DNA of 64,000 bases from Arion vulgaris (Eukaryota > Mollusca > Gastropoda > Stylommatophora > Arionidae), in NCBI GenBank assembly GCA_020796225.1, contig CM036756.1, positions 64,719,644 to 64,783,643 on the forward strand. Direction: 5' to 3'. Positions 37,401 through 49,400 of the stretch are shown here, one piece after another (the stretch's first letter is position 1; every line of letters starts with the position of its first letter). Position numbers and translations under genes: made by a program. Below the pieces are notes generated by a model, which saw only the letters and a list, made by a program, of their open reading frames with translations, had not been told where the DNA came from and did not search any database.

Positions 37401-40400
37401 GCCAGAGTGAGGACCTGAAAGATGCCGTAGACAAAAATCTAACATGTAAGTTTTAAACCAACATATACATATCACTTATTTCGTAGTCTTTCAATAGTCA
37501 CGTTTCCTACACAATTTTTGCTTAGAAATGGCTTCAGATGTACAGCAATTCAAAATTAACTCTTAGATAGCAGACGTATACTACTTTTTTCTTTCTTTGA
37601 TTATATTCAAGTTGCACCCGTGTGGTGCCGGGCCAGCAAGGGAAGCAAAGAATAGTACCACTGCGACCTACAATACATGTCGTAAGAGCCGCCTGATGTA
37701 GGCCCTATGGATGCTACACAAGTAAATTAAAAAAAGCAGACGCCCGAGTGGTTACCGGGGACAAAGTTGGGGTGTAAAGAATAGAACCACTTACCTGCCA
37801 TGCACGTCGTAAGAGGCGACTAAGGAAGTTTGGCTGAAATCGGATGCACATGTCCTAAACATGTACAAGTCTATGCGTTTAGGGCCTACCAAACCAATGT
37901 GCAACGTATACACATTCTTGGCAAAGATCAAACATATCACAAAGTGATTAAAATTGAGTCGAAGAATGAACGCAAAGAAGAAGAAGAAGAAGATATTCAA
38001 GTTGAGAGAAGTTTCTTTTTTAATCGCTCCATATCGACCACTTGTTAAACCACACTTTGTGATTTGTATGTGAACTGAGTCTAAAAGCAATTGTACATTG
38101 TTCTAGTTATGCACCTACAAGTGGGCCAGCACATCCAATTTCTGTGATGTTTTTTATTTACTAGTTACCTTAGTCACCTCTTATGACATGCCTTGTAAGT
38201 CGCAGTGTTACTATTCTTTGCTCACCTTGTGGGCCCAGGCAACACACAGTGACAGGATAAGCAAAAAGATAGAAAGGAATTTTGTTCATAATGAATGTAT
38301 ACATTATATCTGCTGTAATAAAAGAGAATATGTTCACACTAACAGACAATCAAGTAGTAGCATGTCCCTTGTGGAATATCGCTTTCATCACAACTCGTCT
38401 GAAAAACTCTGTCTCTTGCAAGTTCTCTCGCCTCTTCCCACATCATGTTCAAGGTTTATTTGATGTCCTGCTGCCACATTCATCTTGGTCGTCCCCTGCC
38501 TCATACTCCAGGAACCTTGCCTGCCATTACCGTTCTCTCTAAACTACTGTAATGTTTAACATGGCCAAAATATTGCATCTTCCAGGACATGGTTTTATTT
38601 ATGAGCCAATGCTCCTCAATATGCAGGTCTTGTAAGATGTCTTTGTTTTTTCTCTGTTCAGGATATCTTATCTTATCTTAACCACATTTGCCATGAAACG
38701 TCGTGGGAGAGTTAGTTTTCTATCTTGTGCCAGGTGTGTTGCGCTTGACGTTGTCAGTCCATGCTTTCGCAGGGACTCTGAGATGTTATCTATCCATCGT
38801 GTTCTTGGCCTGCCTTCTGCGCCCTGAGTGTCGATTATTGTAGGCACGTGATGGTAGTAAATGTTGTTCCATTTTCATTAGATGGCCGAACCACTTGATT
38901 CTTTGCTTCTCGATGTACTGTATGCATGGTATAGTACAACGATGCTTCTGATATTCTTGTTTCTCAATCTATCTCTCCTTGTAACAAGTATAATCTGTTA
39001 CATTTATTGTTTCTTTATTTACAGTGCATGAGTTCATGCTGCAAACTGGTACAATGTTACACTTTAGCAATCACGATAGGAAACTCTCTGACATTGTTGT
39101 CCTGAGTCCTGTATGGCTATTTGAAATATTGTCAAAGTTCTTGAAGGTTAGTTGTTAGATAATTCATTCATTGAGTATGACATGAAAGGTGGAGGCTGGT
39201 TTGGTAAACAGACAATGTACTGAAGCCCTACAGGGTAAACAATTAGCAGAATTACATTAATATTTGTTCCAGGACATGTGGATGTCGATGGCAATGAGAG
39301 CGCGGGCAGGTTTGCTGACTCTGCTACCATATCAGGAATTCAGCCAATGGATAGATCTGACATTCTGAATGCCCTCACAGAGTGTAGTTGCAAAGAGGAC
39401 TTTCATTTAAACCAATCCATGACAACAGGTAGATTGTAGGAACTTGGACTAAACATTGGAGTGGCCAGAAAAGACCAGCACAACAGACATATGAGTAGGC
39501 TCATCAGTCAACATTGAACTCCATTGAAGTCCATTTTCTTACCATTTAGACTGAGACTTTTCTTCTTATTTTTCTCATTACCATATCAATCATTCTCTGC
39601 AGTTTGTCTATATTTTCCTATTAGGAAAGCATAATTATCACATTACAAGTTCTAATTTTAATTATATATTTCTTCAATTTTTTAATGAAGTTAATTTTAT
39701 TTTAACACTTTCCACGCTTTGGTTGCACACTGCGCCACAGCGGAAGTCTGTTGCACGCTATTAGTCAACACTCGCCTTAGGGTTGCTTCCTTATAAGAAG
39801 TCTTTCTAGTTTTACTTCTACTGTTTTACTTATACTACTTTTCAACCTTGTTATTCTACGGGGTTGCCCAGTTTTCTTCAATTTAGTATATAATAATATA
39901 TGTTTATTTATTGACGAGTAGTTGGGATGTTTTTTTTTGTTTTTTTACGTCCCTTGAATTAACTGTTTGAACGCCCGAGTGGTTACCGGGCCCAAATTTG
40001 GGATGTAAAGAATAGAACTACTGTTACCTACCATGCATGTCGTAAGAGGCGACTAAGGATGTTTGGCTGAAATCGGATGCACGTGTCCTAAACATGTAGA
40101 AGTCTATGTTTAGGGGCCTACCAAACCAATGTGCAACGTATACACATTCTTGACAAAGATCAAACATATCACAAAGAGTGATTAAAATTGGTCGTAAAGA
40201 ACGAACGCAAAGAAGAAGAAGAACTGTTTGAAAATTGAGAAAATAACTCAGCGGGGAAAGAGTTAAAATTAATTATAATTTTTTTTCCCTTTTGGTGCAG
40301 TCCCTTATAACAAGTAATCAGATGAAAATTGCACAGCAGCCATTAAGTATAGTAAGAGACAAGTTTCAGGAGATGTTGCCAGAAGGGGATTATGAATATT

Positions 40401-43400
40401 TTCCAGCCATTATAAAACTCATGGAGGCATTCAACATTGGTGTGCGGTTGACTGACAGTACTAACAAGACAGATGAAATGTAATTATTATTTCAACATTT
40501 TATATTTGCTTCCTGATTGCTTACATATCAAGTTTATTGTAAATTAGTTGTTCTGATGTAAATTTTATTGTACATTAAACATGCTTCCCGTAAATGGATG
40601 TTTACATAGAATGGAGAGATTGAGATGGTAGGATAAGATTACGAATGATGAACTCAAAGAAAGAACTAAGCAGATACCAGTGGAAAAAGAGCTCTGGAAG
40701 AGACTCTGGTGATGGATAGGACACACATTGATAAGACCGCCAGGAAGCATTGCAAGACAGCCATTCTTTTAGAACCCACAGGGAAAGAGGAATAGGGGAA
40801 GGCCTAGAAATACCTGGAGAATAGAGATGGGGACCGTTATTAAAAGGATAGGCAAGACATGGAAAGAATTGGAAGGGATGGCAATAGAGAGGAAGGGCTG
40901 GAAGAGTGGAAGAAGTTTGTTCAAGACCTGAGCTCCATTTGGAGTTGAAAGATGAACAAGAGTGAACGAATAACAGTAGCCATGTACATGAGATACAATT
41001 ATTATTAACAATGAAGTACATACTTGGACTTTTGTTTAGAAAATCAAAACACGTTCTTGGCAAAGGCAGGCATGTGAGCACCACAGAAAAAACACATACA
41101 CTGAACATGATCACTACTGAAAGGCACGTAAATTAAGAGAGATATTTTATGAATGGCAAAAAGGCAGACAGAAGGACTCAACGTTTTGTTGCAGTTCTAA
41201 TTGCTCATGATTATTGTCAACATGTTAAACTTTCCAAAAGTCCTCATTATTCTTGACAGGATATCAGGGAATTAGGCATTGGTAAACAGACCTTGAAACT
41301 GAAGTACTTATAGCTCTGGGGAAAATTATACTGTTCTATATACCAGTGAATCTTACTGTGGTTGAGAAATCAGGATGGAGATTCTCAGATAGAGTTAGTG
41401 TCAGGGTAATCACTGATCAGAACAAATCTTACAGAATATCAACAAATATGAAAATAAAGTTTAGGGTGGTCATAGAACCTTGAAATGGCTATCCAGGATC
41501 TTTTTAAATTTGATAGTTATTGTAACAGACTTTCAGTCCCACTTAAATAGGTCCAAAACAAAAATAATAAAATTCAACGCAATAGTCGTCTTTTGAGCGA
41601 TGTGTGGTCCATGCAGATAAGAAATATTTACAATCCAGTGGTACGGAATCAGTTGAGTGCTTAGAAATCTTAATTCATAGTCGTCCTTAGAGTACTTACT
41701 TCACAGTTAAATACTTAGAGTGCTTGCTTAATATCTAGCAATGTGCTTAACTTTCTTAATAGCTAACAATTTGCTTAGAGTGCTTACTTCATAGTCAAGT
41801 ACTTAGAGTGCTTACTTCATAGTTAAATAGTTAGAGGTCTTGCTTCATAGTAAAATACTTAGAGTGCTGCTTGCTTCATAGTCAAGTCCTTAGAGTGATT
41901 GCTTCTTAGCCAAGTTCTTAGAGGTTTTGCTTCATCATAGTCAACTGCTTAGAATGCTTGCTTCATAGCCAAGTACTTAGAGTGCTTGCTTCATAGCCAA
42001 GTACTTAGAGATCTTGTTTCCTAGTCTACTTAGAGTGCTTGCTTCATAGTCAAGTGCTTAGATGTCTTGCTTCATAGTCAAGTGCTTAGAATGCTTGCTT
42101 CATAGTCAAGTGCTAAGAGTGCTTGCTTCATAGTCACGTGCTTAGAGGTCTTGCTTCATAGTCAAGTACTTAGAGGTTTTGCTTCATAGTCTACTTAGAG
42201 TACTTGCTTCATAGTCAAGTGCTTAGAGTGCTTGCTTCATAGTCAAGTACATAGAGTGATTGCTTCATATTTAAGTACTTGGAGTGATTGCTTCAAAGTC
42301 AAGTACTTAGAGTGCTTGCTTCATAGTCTACTTAGAGTGCTTGCTTCATAGTCAAGTACTTTGAGTGCTTGCTTCATAGTCAAGTACTTTGAGTGATTGC
42401 TTCATATTAAGTACTTAGAGTGTTGCTGCAAGTCAAGTACTTAGAGTGCTTGCTTCATAGTCTACTTAGAGTGCTTGCTTCATAGTCTACTTAGAGTGCT
42501 TGCTTCATAGTCTACTTAGAGTGCTTGTTTCATAGTCTACTTAGAATGCTTGCTTCATAGTTTATTTAGAGTGCTTGCTTCATAGTCTACTTAGAGTGCT
42601 TGCTTCATAGTCTACTTAGAATGCTTGCTTCATAGTTTACTTAGAGTGCTTGCTTCATAGTCTACTTAGAGTGCTTGCTTCATTGTCTACTTAGAGTGCT
42701 TGCTTCATAGTCTACTTAGAATGCTTGCTTCATAGTCTACTTAGAGTGCTTGCTTCATAGTCTACTTAGAGTGCTTGCTTCATAGTCTACTTAGAATGCT
42801 TGCTTCATAGTTTACTTAGAGTGCTTACTTCATAGTTTACTTAGAGTGCTTACTTCATAGTCTACTTAGAGTGCTTACTTCATAGTCTACTTAGAGTGCT
42901 TACTTCATAGTCTACTTAGAGTGCTTACTTCATAGTTTACTTAGAGTGCTTGCTTCATAGTCACACGAGAATGAAATCCCTTCCTATTTTAGTGTTTCTG
43001 TACTCAACCCAGTTGAAATAGGAAGCTGGCTTGAGAAAAAATGTAGCAAATGAGCTGGTCATGTCACCTCTAAATGCTAAGGCCTACTATTGTGATATAT
43101 CTAATATTTTATAGTCCTATGTCATTACATGCTGTGAAAAAACCTTGATGATGAATCATTTATTTAAAAATTATGCTTTTCAAATTGATTACAATTTATA
43201 TTTTCCTACAGCTTTCTGGTGCCCTCTCTGCTTCCTAAACAGCCACAATTTCAGATTGATGCACCAAGAGATGCTTGTAAAGCAGCACGCTTGTATTGTC
43301 TTTCATTTGTGCCACCAGCCTTGTGGAGCCATTTGTTATCTCAGCTTATCATAGCATTTGACCGCTTCTCGACTTCCAGGTGGAATCTAGGAGAGCACAT

Positions 43401-46400
43401 GCCACTTTCTACTGTAGCTGTTGACAACACCAAATCTTTCATGAAGAGCTGTAAAACAAGGTAGACTACAGTCTGTCATGGTCTACTACACTATAATACA
43501 AGGGGAATAAATTTAATTGTTAACAATTTGGAAAGTTGTGGGTGGTGTCAGAAAAGTATAATAAGAGTTTGTAAAAAAAAAGTAATTTTTACTGTTGTTA
43601 CAAATGTTCTAATTCCCATTTTCCTATTACATTTCCCCCCAAAAATAACAGTTGCTGCTTTCTTCAGATGTTTGTAGCAGGTTCCATGCTACATTTACCT
43701 CTCTCAGCAGATTTACATTAGTAGTTTTGGCAGTACCTGGGATACTTAATATTCTTCAGAAAACCACATCTTTTGAACTGTCTCTTACTCTATACTATAG
43801 GAGTTGTACACAGCCCTGCGTCAAACAGGGCTGTGTACTGGCCCTAACACTCTTCAGCATGATGTTTGCTGCCATGCTCACGGATGTCTTTTGGGAAGGC
43901 GACGAACATGGGGTAAAGATTAGATACAGGACAGACGGAAATCTATTCAATCTTCGGAGGTTAAAATCCTTCACCAAGGTAAAAGAATCAACTATCTCAA
44001 ACCTGTTGTTTGCTGATGACTGCCCTCGCTACCAACTCTGGGAAGAAATGCAGACTTACATGGACAAGTTCTCAATGGCCTGTGATAGGTTTGGTCTCAC
44101 CATTAACACCAAAAACAGAGGTCATGTTCCAGCCCGCCCCTAGAGAACAGTATTACGATCCAGTCATCAACATTAAACACCAGCGTCTCCAGTCAACGGA
44201 CAACTTTGCTTATCTTGGCAGCCTCCTATCCAGATCGGCAAATATAGATTTTGAGATCAACAATAGGATATCCAAAGCCAGTGCTGCGCTCGGAAGGTTA
44301 CGTGTCACTGTGTGGGAACGGAAGGGGATAAGCATAGTCACAAAGCTGAAAGTTTACCAGGCCATAGTGCTAACCACGCTGCTGTACGCAAGCGAGACAT
44401 GGACAGTGTATAGCAGACAGCAAGAAAATTAAACCATTTCCACACAAGCTGTCTACGCAGAATACTAAAAATAAACGGGCAGGACAAAATTCCAGACAGC
44501 GAAGTCCTCACAAGAGCAAAGATCCCAAGCGCAACACCCTGTTGCAGAAGGCCCAAGTGAGATGCGTCGGTCACGTTGCTCGGATGCCTGATAAACGCAT
44601 CCCAAAACAATTGATGTATGGCGAGCTTGAAGGGGGCAGACGTTTAGCTGGTGGAAAGAAAAAACGCTTTAGACACTCTTAAAGTGTCTCTGAAATGCTT
44701 TGATATAGACAATACGTGCTGGGAATCCCTTGCGCAAGATCGCCAAATGTGGCCCTGTAACAACAAAAGAGGAACCCGAATAGCTGAGAATCATCGTATT
44801 GTTGAGTCACAGAGAAAACGAGCAGCGCGAAAAGACAGAGCACACAACACGCACATGTCTAACCTTGATCATGTATGCCCCACCTGTGGTCGGGATTCTG
44901 TTCTAGGATTGGACTCTACAGTCACCTCCGCACACACCAGAGAGGTGCAACAGCACAAGTCTGAGATTGTTGTCATCATCGCTTGCGATGGACGGCTATT
45001 ATTACTATAGGAGTTTCATTGATTGATTGATAGGACCATCATCATTGCACTTCGGTGAGTAAACATGTGTGCTCTGATCGCTTTCTTATACAGGAAGATC
45101 TCAGCTGCAGTGCACAAACTCTGTAGCACCGGCAAGGGTCCTCGATGTAATTTCGAAGATGGTGAAGATATTTTTATCGGAATTTTTATTATTAAACTTT
45201 TATAATGAATTTTGCCTGGGCAGCGGCTTTCCAGTCTGCTTTTCTCAATTTTGAACTGCCAAGGGTTCTTTACGTGCTCAAATTGAACACGGGACTATGT
45301 TTTATCGTCTGTCTTTGATAGGACTAGGAACTCAATCTCACCTACACTGAGATCAGGTATCTCTAAAAAAATATCCAGATGGCTCAAACAAGGGAGCAAG
45401 CCTGGTACCATTTGCATGAGAGATGAGCACCAAGACAACATGGAATATAAAACTATGGTTCTAAATAGAACACAACATAAAACACTGAGTACATTAATGG
45501 TAGAAGTTCTAACAGCTTTAGCAACAGTAATGAAATTGTGTAACTAAAATGAAATGAATATGAAAAACTAGAAATTATAAGAAAATATGGAAGTATTTTG
45601 GGACATGAGAAAAGACGTTATCAAGAAACACAAGAATATAATGTGGTGTGTCAAAGATGCTGCAAAGTACCATATAAAGATATTAAACAGAATGAAAATT
45701 GGACTATACCATAATTCTCATTGCCTCTTAAACTCACTTCACTATATCTCTACAGTGGCGGCTCGTGATCATTTTTGTTGGTGGGGCCAGACACCAATTT
45801 TCGGAAAATCATGGCTTTGGGTTAGGTTATATTTTAATTTATTAAATAATAAATACACGTTACATATTATTTTTGGTGGGGCCGGCCCCTCTGGCCCTTA
45901 ATGAAGAGCCGCCACTGTCTCTCTATACTTCAGTTTTCAAGCTTAATACCTCTCTGATTTTTCCTTGGATTTTTTCTTCTATGTGTAGTAGCCAGTCCCC
46001 CTCCCCAGGTGGCAGCTGATGAACCAGACAGTTAGCTTTAGTGTGTAGCTTGTCTATTTTTATATAGTTTATTAGCAGAGACTTAGTGTTTGCACTCTCC
46101 AAGCAGAAGGGTAACACTAAACGAGACATTGACGTAGTAAAAACGAATCGACGTAGTTGTGTAGTGACAGTCATTTTAGCAACAGTTAGTAAACAAGGAG
46201 GACAAACAGTTGATGCAGATGGACGTGTCTGTTGTATTGTCCAGATAATTAACATCGAAATAAACTCATAAAACGAAGTCATTAGTCGTTCTATATATGG
46301 AGAATGTATGAATGTAACGCATAAATGAGGAACCCTTGTAACTAATATGGAACATCGTTAATATATTGGCATACAATAATATGGAACTCAGGAAGGAAGG

Positions 46401-49400
46401 AAAGTGACATCGGCTAAGTAGCCATTACGAAGAAACTACAATGAAACTCAGATGAAATGGTTAGGAAACTGCAATGAAGAACTCAGTACTATGAGATAAA
46501 TGTATAGGGTAACACTAAACGAGACATTGACGTAGTAAAAACGAATCGACGTAGTTGTGTAGTGACAGTCAGTTAGCAACGATTAGTAAACATGTAGAGA
46601 CGGCATAAACATTGGACCTGAGCAGACGTGTTTGGTCTATTGTACAGAAAAAACAACATAAATAAAACCATGATTTAATCATTGACTATGTCTTAGTCAT
46701 TATATAACTACCATCCATCGCACGTCATGATCGTCAACGTAAATTAATCACCAAACTGACTGTCAACATAGAAGCCTAATCCAACCAGAACTATAACAAT
46801 TAAAGGAACCTCGTAAAACTAGCCATGAAGGAACTATAACAATCCGGGAAAGGAATCTTGGAATTAAAAGCAACAACTATACAGAGAAGGAACTATAAAT
46901 TCAATGGGGAATTCTTTCATCCCCCCTGCCGGCTGCCCCCTTTAACATATGTTACATTATTTTAGTTTTTCTCTATTACTGCGGAGAGTCATTATCCAAT
47001 AGCTTGTCCTGAGCAGAACTTTGCTACCATAACAGTCCTTTGATATTTCTCTCTCTTTTAGACCAGATGTTGAACCTCTGCTGCCATCATGCACAAATAA
47101 TCAGTCACATCTTGAATTAGTCTTCTTAATGGTTTTCCACTCCTCTTTGCCAGGATGCCTCTTTCTGTTGAGCAGATATCTGGCCTATGAGAGAAACAAA
47201 TTCTGAGGGACTGTTAGGGTAGCAAAGCTCTACTCAGAACAAGCTATTTGATAATGGTGATAAGTAATGCTTCAGAAAAGAATTAATGATTTGCCTATCT
47301 ATGTTCTACTATACCTAATCTGTTTCTCAAACAGTATTTGTAAATGTTAATCCATTTATACGTTTCATTTTTTGTATTTTGCAGCATGGAAGGTCTGCAG
47401 ATCAATAACAAGAAGATCCAATATTGGAGAACAGGAATCATGCTGTACTATGACGAAGGACATGTGGTTGTGGAAGAAATAGAATGTATCTCTAGGTTAG
47501 CCAAAGATGTGTTTGTTTAGGTGGTAGAAAACATCAGATTAACCAAACTCTGTTGATGTGGGTTATATATAACATCAGATTAACCAAACTCTGTTGATGT
47601 GGGTTGTAGAAAACATCAGATTAACCAAACTCTGTTTATGTGGGTTGTAGAAAACATTAGAGTAACCAAACTCTGTTGATGTGAGCTGCAGAAAACATCA
47701 GATTAACCAAACTCTGTTTATGTGGGTTGTAGAAAACATCAAATTAACAAAAAATGTGTTTATTTGGGTGGTAGAAAACATCAGTTTAACCGAATATGTG
47801 TTAGTTTACGTAGTAGAAAAAATTTCCAGGTTAACCAAATATGTGGGGTCATTGATAGTGAAGTTGATAAAATGCTGCACTAGTGATGTGTTGTGGACAT
47901 TCTGTGCTTCGAGGCCAGGTTGGGCAAAATATTTTTGGTGTGCTTGGAAAGTGAAGTGGGTGGCTTGGAAAATTGGCAGTGTGTAGTTGGATTGTAGTAA
48001 ACCCTGATCCTTTACTTGGGAATTTTAATTATAATTATCTCTGAAGTCAAAGTATTGCTTGCCTGAATGATGAGGGATGCTGGGAATTTTTAAAAAAAAC
48101 CGATCCAGAAGCACTTAACTGATTCAGTCCCGTGGAACACTTAGTGCACATATTTCTTATCTGCGTATGGCTCAAGCCGTCTTTTAAAGACGGCTACTAT
48201 TGCGTTGAGTTTTATTAATTTTCACTGCGATTGTAGTTTTATATCAACTGGAAACTAAGTAGAAAGGAAGTACTAACGATAACCAAATCACAACATCGTG
48301 GTTTTGACTAGAATCAGAAGTGAAACCAAGTTTAATTTTCGTTTTCAAGTTACCCTGTGATTAAAAATAATGTCTAACAATTCAGAGTCTAGAAATGGTT
48401 TGTTATCAGCTCGTTCTGCACGTTTTACAGCTGCAGAAGCGCGAGATTGGTTGCATGAAGATGTAGATACTGATAGTGAAGATAGTGAAGCTTCTGATGA
48501 CACAGAAGTTTGTGATTTAAATACGTCGATTATTAATAATTTAAATAATACTAGTAGTGTTTCCCAACCAGCTGCGAGAGGGGCGTTGCCCCAGTCAGGT
48601 TCCAGTAGGATTGCAACAAAAGAAGAAGGATTCAGACAGAACCTACACAGTCTACTTGGAGAGAAGTTATATAGTTGCTATGTTATGACTATTATTCATA
48701 TACTTTAGTTCTTTATTCCTGTAAATATTGCTATAATTTCCACTGTATGTGATTATATATTATGAGACATGAATGTTTAGTATGTGAAATCTTCAATTTG
48801 ACAATTTTAATGGAAATTTCTTCAAAGATGGTCGTGTTGATAATTTGCGAACAGTTAGTAAACCATATATTCCATCAATATTTTCTTAATTTTTGTGTAT
48901 TCATAAATGGATTACTTATATAAAGAGAGCAGTTACACTAACTTATTCACCATATCGTTCCTCAAGGCCCTTGGTAAGTTGGATTTTTGTTCTCACAATT
49001 TCAATTAATTTTTTATTACATGCTAACATTTGTCATGCACAGTCAACACAACATTATATTTTCGCATACAATAAATATTTTATGAAAGTACAATCATTTA
49101 TCTTTAATTTGATATATAATAAGTTCAACTTTAAATCATATTTAGAAACAATATTTTAATTTAACTAAAGTATGTGTGCAATATTTTGAAGCTAAAAATA
49201 ATTCCGTCCAGAGGTGAAAAAAACCTGGTACTGAATCAGTTAAACTTTCAGCTCTTTGGCTCGGTGCTGTGGACATCGTAACCCTTCGGTTCAGTGCCAC
49301 GAACACCGTGAATCTGGTGAACCTGTGGCTTTTTTGCCAGCCCGCGGAATTGAACCCGCACACAGGGAGCTTGTCACCAGTAGTCCAAAGCGCTACAAAC

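Noticed and set aside
41645..42965. A CRISPR-like array of short direct repeats
   Set aside because: Units are head-to-tail without unique spacers, in a eukaryotic intron; an ordinary minisatellite.
43652..44143. 163-codon frame as a host gene
   Set aside because: Contains the RT FADD box and continues into known LINE C-terminal text; LINE remnant.
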